Source of the DNA: Glaciecola flavus | GTDB taxonomy: Bacteria > Pseudomonadota > Gammaproteobacteria > Enterobacterales > Alteromonadaceae | NCBI RefSeq assembly: GCF_042646125.1 | Contig: NZ_JBHRSW010000015.1 | Span: 62,001-126,000 of the forward strand | Length of the DNA: 64,000 nt | Direction: 5' to 3' | In this document: positions 35,630 to 45,466 of the stretch, piece by piece | How positions within the stretch are numbered: the first letter of the stretch is position 1 | Layout: each line of letters begins with the position of its first letter | The notes under the pieces: generated by a model | Told to the model about the DNA's origin: nothing | The model's database searches: none | What the model saw: only the letters and a program-made list of their open reading frames with translations | Program-made: the position numbers and the translations under genes

Positions 35630-36498
35630 TGCCTCAACAATAGCCGGTCAATTGCATATGCAAATCGAATGATAGGGGGAGGCATCATTCTGACTATCAA
35701 TACCGAGACTGCGTAAAATGCATATCTGAATCTGTATTTATTGAGCTTTTTCATTGCAAGTCTACGAGCGCGAAACTCATTTAGTGATTTGTTAAAACCA
35801 CGTCTTTTGTAAAAATTGTTTACTCGCCTAAAATGCAACAGCGGCTCTTTCAAATTTGCAAACTTGAATCCAGCTTGCATGAGGTTAATCCACAAAAAAT
35901 AATCTTGGGTATTTTTTAAGCTTTCGTCGTATCGAAAACCAGACTTGAACACATTATAACGAATACAAACAGTGGGATGATTTAACGGACAACGAGTAAA
36001 AATCATTTTTTTTATTTTCTCGTGTTTATGGGGTAATACACGCTTGCCAACTTGGCGGCTTAACTCATCTATTTCGTAAAGTGATGAACCTAACACATCA
36101 ACGTTATGATGTTTTTTTAGGAAGTCTATTTGCTCTTGCAAACGCTGTTGGTGAGAGATGTCATCTGCGTCCATTCTAAAAAAAAACTTTGGCGTTAAAA
36201 ATTCAGACCATTCAATTGCATAATTCATAGCAGCGCTGAGTCCGCGATTTTCAGAGAATTCAAATACCCCGACACGCTCGTCATCACCTACCTCTGTGAA
36301 CAAGGCATTTTTTAAATCCACTGAAACTGGGCCATCAATGACAATAATAAAAACAAAATCGTTAAATGATTGGCTTAAAATACTCCTAATTGCATCACGC
36401 AACCATTCCGCTCTGTCTTCTGAATAGAGTGCCATTGCGATAACGCAGTCTGTATTTATTATTCTTGGCGAACGCTTGCATTCAATGGATTTAGACAA
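35626..36498 (-). CDS. Family 2 glycosyltransferase
   Basis: GT-A fold transferase of 290 residues. It opens with VIAMALYSEDRAEWLRDAIRSILSQSF, the usual family 2 nucleotide-binding strand, and has FRMDADDISHQQRLQEQ with the metal-binding DADD motif. C-terminal hydrophobic RYAFYAVSVLIVRMMPPPIIRFAYA suggests membrane association. Similar enzymes add hexoses or rhamnose to O-antigen-like chains. The donor is unknown. Its stop overlaps the next gene start by 4 bp. Confidence 0.84.
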   Translation of the reverse strand: MSKSIECKRSPRIINTDCVIAMALYSEDRAEWLRDAIRSILSQSFNDFVFIIVIDGPVSVDLKNALFTEVGDDERVGVFEFSENRGLSAAMNYAIEWSEFLTPKFFFRMDADDISHQQRLQEQIDFLKKHHNVDVLGSSLYEIDELSRQVGKRVLPHKHEKIKKMIFTRCPLNHPTVCIRYNVFKSGFRYDESLKNTQDYFLWINLMQAGFKFANLKEPLLHFRRVNNFYKRRGFNKSLNEFRARRLAMKKLNKYRFRYAFYAVSVLIVRMMPPPIIRFAYAIDRLLLRH

Positions 36499-36539
36499 GA
36501 TTTCTCCGTTTGTCGTATATTAGCTGCATATTGTCCCTT

Positions 36540-38252
36540 TTATTCATCCAATTTTATAGAAAAATTTTCATACCTAAGCGTTAAGTTGGGGTTGTAAGCA
36601 GGATCATGAGAAATGAAATCAGACCATTTTGTTTTCAAATAATTCACTTCATTAGTAAATCGCTCTGCCTTTTCTGGGGTATCCTCGTGACCTCGTGTAA
36701 TAGATTCATGATGGTATAACTCAGCTTCCGCACAAAGCAAATTACGTCTGCCAAGTTCCAGTACTCTCAAACAAAAATCTACGTCATTAAAAGCAACAGT
36801 AAGATCTACTTCATTTAAGCCATTAACTGCTTCATAGTCAGATTTTTTCACTAATAGACAAGCCGCTGTAACCGCACTAAAGTTCTGAGTACATACTGCA
36901 CGAGCCAAATATCCTGGATGCTCTCTAGGGAAAAACTTATGAGCATGCCCAGCTCCCCCACCATATCCCATCACAACGCCCGCGTGCTGCACTAAATCAT
37001 TTGGATACAACAACTTTGCTCCCACACAACCAATGTCAGGCCGCTGAACATGAGTGACCATATATTCTAGCCACTCAGGGGTAATGACTTCAATGTCATT
37101 GTTTACTAAACCAATGATTTCGCCTTTTGCATGGCGTACTGCAAAATTATTTATAGCTGAATAATTGAATGGCTTTGGGTATTCAAGCACATCTATATTT
37201 TCATGCTGTTTGATTGTCTCCAAATACGAAAGTGTAGCTTCATCATCTGAATTATTGTTGACAATTATAATTTCATATTTTTGGTACGTTGTTTTTTCTA
37301 GGATCGACTCAATACAAGTTTTGAGTACTTGTAGGCCATTGTATGTAGGTACGATAAGAGAAACCCTAGGGTAACGAGAGGGATTGAAAAGTGTTGCGGT
37401 ATTACACCCCTCATTTAATGTTCTAAGTAAGCTAATTGGTCTGTGTATCAATACCAAAGGTATATGATCGACTTTAATCTCTGAATCAGACAAATACAAG
37501 TTTTTTAACCAAGTCGAAACAGTGTCTTTCGACAACTCTTCAAGCATAATTGTAACCCCCTGAGGCACAATCACACCTGTCCGAATATAGTTCGCAGATA
37601 ACTGATAGTCAGGATTCCAATCAGGGTAAAAATGCGGCAACTGACGTATATCTTGTAACAATACATCAGTATCACAGTAGGTAAGATTTTTTAATGTTGG
37701 GGAGAAATGGCTCAAATAGCTGAACGCTTTTTCGTGTAGCACTTCGCCACTAAAGCATACAAACGATGGAAAATCGAACTTAAATGTTAAGCGATTGCTT
37801 TTGGCACCTACCAACTCTATAGCGAATCCACACGAGTCTTTGGCCAACCAAGTCTTACACAACTCGATCTCTTCTGTTACAACTAATAGGCGATCGATAA
37901 AATGGGCTTGAAGCTTTAGGGAAGACAAGGTTTTTTGCAAGCTCACAAAATCAAAAGTAGGCATCAGAATTACAACTACAAATCCTTGCTTGATAGCAAT
38001 GTACTCAGATGCTAATCGAATTATCTGGTTTTGCTTTACTATATTCTTGTTGTAATCTTCAGAGCTCGGGAAGTAACCCCACTTGGGTATTTCGAAGGGG
38101 ACAACATAATTTGGATCTATAAAATGCCTGTTTTTTTGAATAAGTGCAGCATACCAAGAGAACAAGCGTTTTGAATTCCGCAGTCGTTTGCTAACGAACC
38201 TAGGTAAAATTCGGTTTAATTTATGTGCAAAAACTGCAAGAACGCGAACCAT
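36540..38252 (-). CDS. Two-part family 2 glycosyltransferase
   Basis: Protein of 570 residues from the ATG at 38252, chosen for its GGAAG ribosome binding site; an ATG 12 codons upstream lacks one and would overlap the previous gene. Residues ~95-260 form a poorly conserved first domain. Residues ~290-560 are a clear GT-A transferase with RVSLIVPTYNGLQVLKTCI, IVNNNSDDEATLSYL, GLVNNDIEVITPEWLEYM and FNDVDFCLRVLELGRRNL. This arrangement is common in O-antigen and surface-glycan clusters, where GT2 domains of this type add a rhamnose or hexose. Substrate is unknown. Confidence 0.85.
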   Translation of the reverse strand: MVRVLAVFAHKLNRILPRFVSKRLRNSKRLFSWYAALIQKNRHFIDPNYVVPFEIPKWGYFPSSEDYNKNIVKQNQIIRLASEYIAIKQGFVVVILMPTFDFVSLQKTLSSLKLQAHFIDRLLVVTEEIELCKTWLAKDSCGFAIELVGAKSNRLTFKFDFPSFVCFSGEVLHEKAFSYLSHFSPTLKNLTYCDTDVLLQDIRQLPHFYPDWNPDYQLSANYIRTGVIVPQGVTIMLEELSKDTVSTWLKNLYLSDSEIKVDHIPLVLIHRPISLLRTLNEGCNTATLFNPSRYPRVSLIVPTYNGLQVLKTCIESILEKTTYQKYEIIIVNNNSDDEATLSYLETIKQHENIDVLEYPKPFNYSAINNFAVRHAKGEIIGLVNNDIEVITPEWLEYMVTHVQRPDIGCVGAKLLYPNDLVQHAGVVMGYGGGAGHAHKFFPREHPGYLARAVCTQNFSAVTAACLLVKKSDYEAVNGLNEVDLTVAFNDVDFCLRVLELGRRNLLCAEAELYHHESITRGHEDTPEKAERFTNEVNYLKTKWSDFISHDPAYNPNLTLRYENFSIKLDE

Positions 38253-38272
38253 ACTTAATACTTCCAAAGGAG

Positions 38273-39190
38273 TTAATCTACAAAGCATTCAGCAAAAGTT
38301 TTAGCCGCTGCATCTGTCGTTAATCCTTTAGTCAGGTTCCATTGCTCTGTTCTTTTTTTATCTCGTTTTTCATGATCATATAAGTACTTTAATACAAGTG
38401 CTTCTAGTTCATTTGCCGAACGATAGACAATCCCATTGTAGCTGTTTTTAGCATCTTTGTTATTGTCGCTGATAACAAACCCACCCGCATTAATGAGGTC
38501 AATATACTTGTGGCTAACCATTCCCTGCTTTTTCATGCTTTCGTGATGGTCAACCAAATTAATAGTAGCACCCTGTGCAACAAAAGGAAGGTTTTTGTAT
38601 GGCACGCTAGCTCCAATGCAATACGCTTTGGCACGTTTATCACCAGGGTAATTTTGCCAAGATGGGCCAATGATTTGAAATTTTAGTCCGTGCTTTTCCA
38701 CAATAGGTAGAATATCCTCAACTATTGGACGCTTCCTAGGGACGCCCATGAAACTTATATCACACCTATATTCCTCCGGTATTTCAAGCAACGGACTGAG
38801 TGAAGAGAACGGCCTCATGACTCTGATTTTCCGTTGCGTATCAAAAGTCGAGCTAAACTTTCCACGCAACCACCCTTTAAACCGTCGTCTAGTCAAATAA
38901 CGCCTAGCATACTCGCTGGTCACAAATATATGATCAAACTCGCGCAATGAATGTATTTTCTGCAAGTGACAATAGATTAGTGCTATGTTGTTTGCTTGGG
39001 GGTCAAACTGTCCTACTTTGGGGTAGTGCTTTTTTAAAGGAGCACCTAAAAAATATATACGATTTTTTGCAGCAGCCTGATGCACAAAACCAAGCTTTCT
39101 TAGAGAATGCTTTAAGTTTTCATATAAACGGTAGTCGTACCAACTCTCATCTTTGTGCGGAGAAGCAATACAATATTTATTCCCGCTCAC
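38273..39190 (-). CDS. Glycosyltransferase of the CgeB/GT1-like type
   Basis: Protein of 305 residues resembling CgeB-like glycosyltransferases with a GT-B fold. Its C-terminal half carries CDISFMGVPRKRP, a Rossmann entry (LKFQIIGPSWQNYPG), and VSHKYIDLINAGGFVISDNNKDA, the nucleotide-sugar region. C-terminal VYRSANELEALVLKYLYDHEKR is typical of spore-maturation CgeB relatives, which are found in many surface-glycan loci. It overlaps the upstream transferase gene by 4 bp. Donor and acceptor are unknown. Confidence 0.72.
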   Translation of the reverse strand: MSGNKYCIASPHKDESWYDYRLYENLKHSLRKLGFVHQAAAKNRIYFLGAPLKKHYPKVGQFDPQANNIALIYCHLQKIHSLREFDHIFVTSEYARRYLTRRRFKGWLRGKFSSTFDTQRKIRVMRPFSSLSPLLEIPEEYRCDISFMGVPRKRPIVEDILPIVEKHGLKFQIIGPSWQNYPGDKRAKAYCIGASVPYKNLPFVAQGATINLVDHHESMKKQGMVSHKYIDLINAGGFVISDNNKDAKNSYNGIVYRSANELEALVLKYLYDHEKRDKKRTEQWNLTKGLTTDAAAKTFAECFVD

Positions 39191-40374
39191 AAGTTGAGTG
39201 CCCTTTGTTTCGCAATGTACTTGTCTTTTAACTTGTTAATCAACGGACCAGTCGGCCTTAATGAATGAGCCAGTTTAATCAGCAATACAGCCTCATCAAC
39301 ACTTTGATGAATAGCCTGTTGAGCCAAAATACGAATTTTATCTACATCATTACCGCATTCTTTTAATTTTTGCTGGCGAAAACGAGTAAAATGAAGCACT
39401 ACTTCGTGAATGTGCACTCCCTTGAAGATTTCAACTAAGATTTCGTATTCATTACTAAGGTATTCGGACAATTGGGAGATTGATTGATGATATCGCTGAA
39501 TAACAAAATTTTTCGCGATGTTAAGCAAGTCGTCACCACAAACCGACAGTATTCTTTCAATAGCTCTATTTCGTTCTCTAACAAAAGCATCGTTTAAGTT
39601 AATGTTTACTGTGTGCTCATATTGAGAAGGTAAGCCTCTTCTATTTCGTTTATACGGGAACCTATCGCTGGGACGGCCTCTGTACACCAAGGATACATAC
39701 TCCATTTCACTTCTAGTTGCGCGATGGAACACAATGGCATCATACAGTTTTCTCTGTTCTTCAATTACAGCTTGTGGAGCATTTGAATCAAAAATAACGT
39801 ATTCGCCGTTTGGCAATATGTAGCGCTTGCCTTGCGATATTTCGGGTATATGCAAATGCAATTGCTCAAATGATGTATCGAGTGGATATATGCATTTTCC
39901 CAACACAGACATATTTCCTGATAGCGTTTTGTCCAATAGACTAAACGAAGTCTCTTGGGGCAAATCATTTACCCAGAGGTTGTATATAATGTTTTGACTA
40001 CCAAGTTCGACAATGTAATCATTTATCTTTCTGTTTATTTTTAGGTCAAACCAAAACTCATCCACATCTAAAAAGCTAATATGCGAAAAAAAACCTGATT
40101 TCCTTGCTTCATCAATAGCTAAAGCTTGGGAGACAAATTGAATGTTCCTGCTTACAGCTTCCGTACAAACATCAACCCAATCAAAAACTCGGTAACTTAT
40201 TTGAGTGTACTGCTCACAAATTTTATCAAGTATTGCGATAGTATTATCACTGCTACGATTTACATGAACCTCTATATTGTCAAAACCAACAAACAAATGG
40301 TGAGCTAACCATTCCGGAAGATAGGCAGCTTCGTCTTTTGCGATAGTAACTAATTTAGATTTAATTTTTTGCAT
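39187..40374 (-). CDS. Glycosyltransferase family 2-like/GT92-type protein
   Basis: Protein of 395 residues. The N-terminus KLVTIAKDEAAYLPEWLAHHLFVGFDNIEVHVNRSSDNT is the signature of the Glyco_tranf_2_4/GT92-like proteins, followed by the metal-binding FLDVDEFWF (D-x-D). The C-terminal third is helical and of unknown role. Such proteins act in cell-surface glycan synthesis. It overlaps the sulfotransferase gene upstream by 14 bp and the CgeB-like gene downstream by 4 bp, so it belongs to the same operon. Confidence 0.75.
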   Translation of the reverse strand: MQKIKSKLVTIAKDEAAYLPEWLAHHLFVGFDNIEVHVNRSSDNTIAILDKICEQYTQISYRVFDWVDVCTEAVSRNIQFVSQALAIDEARKSGFFSHISFLDVDEFWFDLKINRKINDYIVELGSQNIIYNLWVNDLPQETSFSLLDKTLSGNMSVLGKCIYPLDTSFEQLHLHIPEISQGKRYILPNGEYVIFDSNAPQAVIEEQRKLYDAIVFHRATRSEMEYVSLVYRGRPSDRFPYKRNRRGLPSQYEHTVNINLNDAFVRERNRAIERILSVCGDDLLNIAKNFVIQRYHQSISQLSEYLSNEYEILVEIFKGVHIHEVVLHFTRFRQQKLKECGNDVDKIRILAQQAIHQSVDEAVLLIKLAHSLRPTGPLINKLKDKYIAKQRALNL

Positions 40375-41365
40375 TGTTCTGCATATTCAAGTTGTACAAC
40401 TCATTAGATAGACTGCTCAGTAAATCATGAACATTTATGTTGCTCATCCAACGAGAAGATGAAATGAGTAAAGGTTTCGTTTGATGATTGTCCTGATAAT
40501 TTAGCATATTTTCCTTAAACCTTTTCTGCATCAACTTTTCTGCTCTGGTATCAATAAAATAGTTACCCACTACTTTCTTATGAGTATGCTCGCGAATTAT
40601 ATTTACCAATTCTGATAGGTGTACCCTATTCAAATTTCCTTTGTACTGGTTATATGCTAGTCTCACTTGACTGCCATGATAATCATATTTTTTTGCCATC
40701 ACCCCGTTTAAGGCTCTGACTATTTCAATATCATGAAGCTGCATTGATTGATTTTTTGCAGTATCGTCAATTTTGCTCACTGAAAAATTATTATTCCATG
40801 TTAACCCGCATACTTTTATGAAATCTTGGAAAAGCGAATTGTTTGCTCTACTGGTATCATAGTCCAAAACTTTAACATTCTGTTTTCCAAACACGTTCAC
40901 AAAGGTATTCAACTTCAAATCTGGAGACAGCATCTGGCTAGTACTTGGTCGGGCAAGGTGGTCATAGTAATATTCAAAAAAGTCTATCGTCCCGCCGTGT
41001 TTTATGACTTCTTGCCATATTGAATACAACTTGTAACTTGCCCGCCTCCAAGCAAAAACGATCACAATATTAAGCGGATCGAGAGACTCTCGCAGATACT
41101 CAAAATCAGCGATATCAAGAGAAATAAAATCCTCACTAGACAACAGAATGTCATGTTTAGAATCCAAAAAAAAAGCTTTTTCTACCGCATTTAGTTTTCT
41201 CTCTTTTACGACTGACCGAAAGCAATGGTGACCAAAAATATGTATATACTTTCTGGGATAAAAAAGATTTTGCTGAAAGCAAGCTCCAGTGTTGTCGAGC
41301 AAAAACTTTTGAATAGCAGTTGTACCTGTTTTATGCGGACCGACATGCAAAAACAATTTATTCAA
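40361..41365 (-). CDS. Sulfotransferase-like P-loop protein
   Basis: Protein of 334 residues. The N-terminal HVGPHKTGTTAIQKFLLDN is the 5'-phosphosulfate-binding loop of the sulfotransferase superfamily (PAPS-dependent). IVIVFAWRRASYKLYSIWQEV has the arginine/serine pattern of the 3'-phosphate site. It would transfer sulfate to a sugar hydroxyl. It is preceded by the RgpF/HAD fusion gene (3-bp gap) and followed by a GT92-like gene. Sulfate position and acceptor are unknown. Confidence 0.72.
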   Translation of the reverse strand: MNKLFLHVGPHKTGTTAIQKFLLDNTGACFQQNLFYPRKYIHIFGHHCFRSVVKERKLNAVEKAFFLDSKHDILLSSEDFISLDIADFEYLRESLDPLNIVIVFAWRRASYKLYSIWQEVIKHGGTIDFFEYYYDHLARPSTSQMLSPDLKLNTFVNVFGKQNVKVLDYDTSRANNSLFQDFIKVCGLTWNNNFSVSKIDDTAKNQSMQLHDIEIVRALNGVMAKKYDYHGSQVRLAYNQYKGNLNRVHLSELVNIIREHTHKKVVGNYFIDTRAEKLMQKRFKENMLNYQDNHQTKPLLISSSRWMSNINVHDLLSSLSNELYNLNMQNNAKN

Positions 41366-41368
41366 ATC

Positions 41369-43288
41369 TTACTCTCCAAAGAATGGGTAACGACCAAACT
41401 TACTCACTAAGGGCCCCCATTTGTTTACTTCTGTTATATTAAGTTGGTCTCGACAAACACAATTGTTCGGTAACGACTTGGCTTGCCATTTATCAACTGG
41501 GTGTAATACATGCATATTTGTAAGTCCGAAGTCACCACAAATTTGAGCGTCAGAGCGCACATTGTCACCAATGTGAATATAACTTCGCTCTTGAGCTTGT
41601 ACGGCTTTCGACACATGGTTCCACATCGTTCCCGCGTCTTTTCTTAGACCAAGTTCACTACTAACAAACAATTTATAAGGAATACTAATTCCTATAGATT
41701 GTAATAAAGTTGCTATCTGATCTTCGGTATAATATGTATCGGTGATAAACCATATATCCCTATTTAACTCATGTAAGTTATATATCAAATCTACCATTTC
41801 TGGCTTTGCTCGAATCGACTTTCGATCAAACTCGAACTCAAGTTCACCCCACCCCTGAGCTTGACTATTTTCACATTGAAATTCTTCTGAAATTCTCTGA
41901 TAAATCTCAACTATACTGACATCTCCACAAAACTTTCTCTCTACTCGAAGTTGATGCTCGACACTATTCCTCACCTCTACAAATTGCATTGGAGAAGAAA
42001 CTACATCGCAGTTTGAGAGTACTTCTCCAAGCTTAAATTTTGCTAGATCACTAACTTGAAACTCTCGACTTAATATCGTATCGAAAATGTCAAAAGAAAC
42101 TATTTCAAAGTTTTTGACTTCGTTGAACAACTGAATAGGAGGCTTGTGATAATTCGTGTAAATATAAGATTTATCTAAAGTAAACTTCGCGGTGGATGGA
42201 TGATAAAACAGTTGTCTATAATTATTCTTTTCAACCAATAGCCCAACGGAGCGCTCCAATGCATGTAAATACGATCCATCATTTGGGAGAGGCTCTTTAG
42301 GAAAGTCCTTATAATTGTATGCGCGACCCAGCCATTGCTCAGCAGCCTTTGGTCTCAGCCAAAACATGCCACTAGCCGGATAATTTAAAAACCCAGTGTT
42401 AGTGCTAATACCCCACTCGTCGACAAAAGTTTGAGCATGAGACTTATTACAAGTCCAATGGTTGACCCAACTGGGCATCATCCAAAATGATGTCGGATAG
42501 TAGATGCCTATATCTTGATGTTCGTCAAACAAACGAAGAAGACATGAAACTACGTGAACATCGTTTAGTAAATACTCGTGCATATAGTCAAACCATTGAG
42601 TTTGTTCACGACCAGAATACAGTGACTTTTTTGAATGCACATGACACATCAAATCATACTCTAGGAGCTCTTGAGAAAACTCAACCAGGAAAGGACCAAA
42701 GTTTCTCCCTCTATTCTCCGCTTTAACGACCTTCAATTGTCGAATGCTCTCTATAGTCTGATACTTATCTTTTACCAGCTCAACAATTTCATTAGTCGAC
42801 GCACTAACGAACACGTCTACCGCTATTGGAAATTTTGCTATGCTGCCTGCAAACTTTTCAATAAACTCCGAATAGAAAATATGTACAACAATAGCTACCT
42901 TTTGAGTTTGCCAAGTGTTGGTGTCCTTAGCAACTAGCGCACTTTTGGGAACCCAACGATGAGTTGCTGGCATGGTTTTTCTGTTGTCTTCTTCCCCATG
43001 GCAAATATAGTGAGCCAAGGCACTGGTATTTTGTTGGTACACGTCTAAATTCATTCTCATGTACCCTTCTGTATCAAAATTGGCAGAAGGGTTCACATTT
43101 GAAAAGCGAGTTTTTCGCACGGCATCTTTAAATGCAAGCATTTCGGTTTCAAATTCGCCGCAATGTGCCTGATAAAAATCGAGATCGAACACACCCGAGT
43201 CTTTTGCAGAACACAACATATCTTCATAATTTTTTTCAGAGTAACCGTACGCATCTTTCGGCAAGTGCAGGTTTAAATCATCGTTCAT
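41369..43288 (-). CDS. RgpF-like rhamnan synthesis protein fused to a HAD phosphatase-like domain
   Basis: Protein of 639 residues from ATG 43288 (a TTG six codons upstream is an alternative). Residues ~130-400 resemble RgpF/DUF616-type glycan synthesis proteins: KVAIVVHIFYSEFIEKFAGSI, ENRGRNFGPFLVEFS, MCHVHSKKSLYSG and GFLNYPASGMFWLRP. Residues ~410-610 are a HAD-like domain with motif I SFDIFDTILSR, a second element WFITDTYYTEDQI and motif IV-like HIGDNVRSDAQ. In many bacteria such a HAD domain (COG5610 type) carries a C-terminal extension; here that extension is the separate gene upstream. It probably acts in polysaccharide synthesis. Confidence 0.75.
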   Translation of the reverse strand: MNDDLNLHLPKDAYGYSEKNYEDMLCSAKDSGVFDLDFYQAHCGEFETEMLAFKDAVRKTRFSNVNPSANFDTEGYMRMNLDVYQQNTSALAHYICHGEEDNRKTMPATHRWVPKSALVAKDTNTWQTQKVAIVVHIFYSEFIEKFAGSIAKFPIAVDVFVSASTNEIVELVKDKYQTIESIRQLKVVKAENRGRNFGPFLVEFSQELLEYDLMCHVHSKKSLYSGREQTQWFDYMHEYLLNDVHVVSCLLRLFDEHQDIGIYYPTSFWMMPSWVNHWTCNKSHAQTFVDEWGISTNTGFLNYPASGMFWLRPKAAEQWLGRAYNYKDFPKEPLPNDGSYLHALERSVGLLVEKNNYRQLFYHPSTAKFTLDKSYIYTNYHKPPIQLFNEVKNFEIVSFDIFDTILSREFQVSDLAKFKLGEVLSNCDVVSSPMQFVEVRNSVEHQLRVERKFCGDVSIVEIYQRISEEFQCENSQAQGWGELEFEFDRKSIRAKPEMVDLIYNLHELNRDIWFITDTYYTEDQIATLLQSIGISIPYKLFVSSELGLRKDAGTMWNHVSKAVQAQERSYIHIGDNVRSDAQICGDFGLTNMHVLHPVDKWQAKSLPNNCVCRDQLNITEVNKWGPLVSKFGRYPFFGE

Positions 43289-43295
43289 ACTTTTT

Positions 43296-44360
43296 TTACA
43301 AGCCAAATAGTTGCAGTGGTTTCACGTTTTTATTTCCTGAAATGGCATCATCAACATCAAATAGAGGACGTAACACGCTTGGAATCATTTGTGGTGACGA
43401 AGTGTACACTTCGTACATTTCTTCTATTTGCACCTTAGAAAATCTGACCCCAGTTTGAAAAAAATGTACAACAGCCTCACACACCCCACGAAATACTGCT
43501 TCGAGTTCTTCAAAGTTTGCTTGTGTGTACGAGACTCGGCCGAACACAGGACGAAACACTTCTTTTTCTAGTAACGGATTAGACAACTTGTACATATCGA
43601 TTAATTGCCCATTGGGTGCGGTTAGTAATGACTCCAAAAATAAGGATTTATCTAACATTGCATAGCCCCCACCCATTTTTACCTTATCTTTAAAAACTGA
43701 ATGTATTTGAGCAGTAGTACCATTTTGTTTGTAAATACCTTGAGCAGTAGTGATGAAGTATAGTCCTAGTGTGTCGTGACCTAACAATCTCGTAAGCAAC
43801 TTCTGAATAGTTCCTGAATACCCGACATCGACCAGGATTGGCTTATTTCCAGAAAACAAAGGCAGACTGCTAATATAATCTCGATACACGCCACGACTTT
43901 TTGCTACTGCATTATTTAACAAATCCAAGTGCTGATAAAAAATACTCGTTATCCGATCGAAGTCTTCCGGTAAAGAAACAACTTCACCTAGCAATTGCTT
44001 AGAAAAAATTTTTTGAGTAACCGCGTGCGTAAAGCCAAACCGAGCACAAAGAAAATCATCGATTGAACCTTCAAATTTGTGCTTACAGCTGTATTCCCAA
44101 GAGTAAGGATCAGCGATACAAATTCGAAACAAAAAGGTACGTGATGTAAACAAGTAAAACGCAGGGCGTTTTTCTATTAACTTATGCGCTGAAAGTGAAC
44201 TAAAAATTTTTTTGAGAAAATACCCCTCTCTTGCCAAAAAACCTAATGGGGAATCCTCGTGTTCAGACATAAAGGTCTGTAGGTGATGCATATACTCACT
44301 GCACATAGGACCCAAGAATTGAAAACCAAAGTCGGAAAGTGCTATGGATTTGTGTTGCAT
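43296..44360 (-). CDS. Stand-alone COG5610-type C-terminal domain protein
   Basis: Protein of 354 residues without signal peptide. It has SPLGFLAREGYFLKKIFSSL and PILVDVGYSGTIQKLLTRLL. These two motifs, FLAR-D/E-G and VD-x-G-x-x-GT-x-Q, follow the HAD domain in COG5610-type predicted hydrolases of surface-glycan loci. Here they occur without HAD, and the HAD part is in the next gene downstream, 7 bp away. So the two proteins look like a split version of one enzyme. The reaction is unknown. Confidence 0.6.
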   Translation of the reverse strand: MQHKSIALSDFGFQFLGPMCSEYMHHLQTFMSEHEDSPLGFLAREGYFLKKIFSSLSAHKLIEKRPAFYLFTSRTFLFRICIADPYSWEYSCKHKFEGSIDDFLCARFGFTHAVTQKIFSKQLLGEVVSLPEDFDRITSIFYQHLDLLNNAVAKSRGVYRDYISSLPLFSGNKPILVDVGYSGTIQKLLTRLLGHDTLGLYFITTAQGIYKQNGTTAQIHSVFKDKVKMGGGYAMLDKSLFLESLLTAPNGQLIDMYKLSNPLLEKEVFRPVFGRVSYTQANFEELEAVFRGVCEAVVHFFQTGVRFSKVQIEEMYEVYTSSPQMIPSVLRPLFDVDDAISGNKNVKPLQLFGL

Positions 44361-44481
44361 GAAAAATATTGTTCTTGTGACAACTTAATCTAACTTTGCA
44401 CTTTACCACATTGCACTGCAATTTCGTAAATTTAATATAGAGATAAAATCATGAACCTAGTAGCCGTATGCTCATTAAGGT

Positions 44482-45417
44482 TTAGTTTTTCCACAGTAAT
44501 TCATTGAGTAGCTGGTGATAAGCTTCACGCTCTCTCATCAAATTATACTTTTGGACTATGGCATTTTTTTGTTGCGCACATAACATGTCACTACAACCTC
44601 TTCTTAATTCAGGCAACATTTGATTCAACTTCGCCAAAATACTATCTAACGAAAACTCACAAAGCACAGCGTTAGACTCACTTGAAACATACTCTCTGTT
44701 GGCAATGCAATCTGTCATAAGCACTCGCTTAGACAAATACATTGCTTCGATCCCGGGCAGATAAAACCCTTCGGTTTCATTTGGTAACAAAACCGATAAG
44801 CTTGCGCTTGCCATTGCACTTAATACTTCGTTCTTGGGAACCAAATGATCATGACATTTTACTTTCAAATTATTCTTCATACACCAATCAGCGATGACAT
44901 TTCCTACTCCAGGGCGCTTTTTCGCGAGAATATATACATCGTGCGTATACGTTGAATTGATGAATTTAGGGAACTCATACCCCATGGGAATATGGATGCA
45001 AGGGCCATTTGCAAATGGCGAAATAGCCTTACAAACACTATCGGAAACACAAATCCTCACTGCTCGATGCTGCAAATAGTAAAACTGTTTATACATAGGG
45101 TTGGCATGCCTAAGATGCTGGACCAAACATATTTTTAACTGTCGCTGGTTATAAAACGGCAAATATGCTTCCCAATCAACTCCAGCCAAAAATACTATAT
45201 CCGCTTTTTGAGGTTGGTACTGCCTCTGATATTTAACACCTGCCAAATTGTCAAATATTGTGTTTTTATCTAGTTTATTGGCAATATATAATTTACATTC
45301 AAGTTCATTCAATGCTAACGAGTGGTTTAAATAATCAAAAACTTTTTGGTGACCACCAGTGTAAGCTGAATAATTTCGATAGAAGCTGATTGACGTCAAA
45401 ATCGAATATGGATTCAA
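44482..45417 (-). CDS. Glycosyltransferase, GT4-like (GT-B fold)
   Basis: Protein of 311 residues. The N-terminal SAYTGGHQKVFDYL resembles GT-B acceptor domains with a glycine-rich loop. The C-terminal donor domain has LLPNETEGFYLPGIEAMYLSKRVLMTDCIANREYV, the E-G-F/x7-E motif of GT4 retaining transferases. VYILAKKRPGVGN precedes it. Sugar and acceptor are unknown. It is divergent from the sulfotransferase gene at 45467 across a 49-bp gap. Confidence 0.76.
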   Translation of the reverse strand: MNPYSILTSISFYRNYSAYTGGHQKVFDYLNHSLALNELECKLYIANKLDKNTIFDNLAGVKYQRQYQPQKADIVFLAGVDWEAYLPFYNQRQLKICLVQHLRHANPMYKQFYYLQHRAVRICVSDSVCKAISPFANGPCIHIPMGYEFPKFINSTYTHDVYILAKKRPGVGNVIADWCMKNNLKVKCHDHLVPKNEVLSAMASASLSVLLPNETEGFYLPGIEAMYLSKRVLMTDCIANREYVSSESNAVLCEFSLDSILAKLNQMLPELRRGCSDMLCAQQKNAIVQKYNLMREREAYHQLLNELLWKN

Positions 45418-45466
45418 TAAATAAAATTGAGAATACCACGCAAATTACTATCTCCCAAGGGGATTG

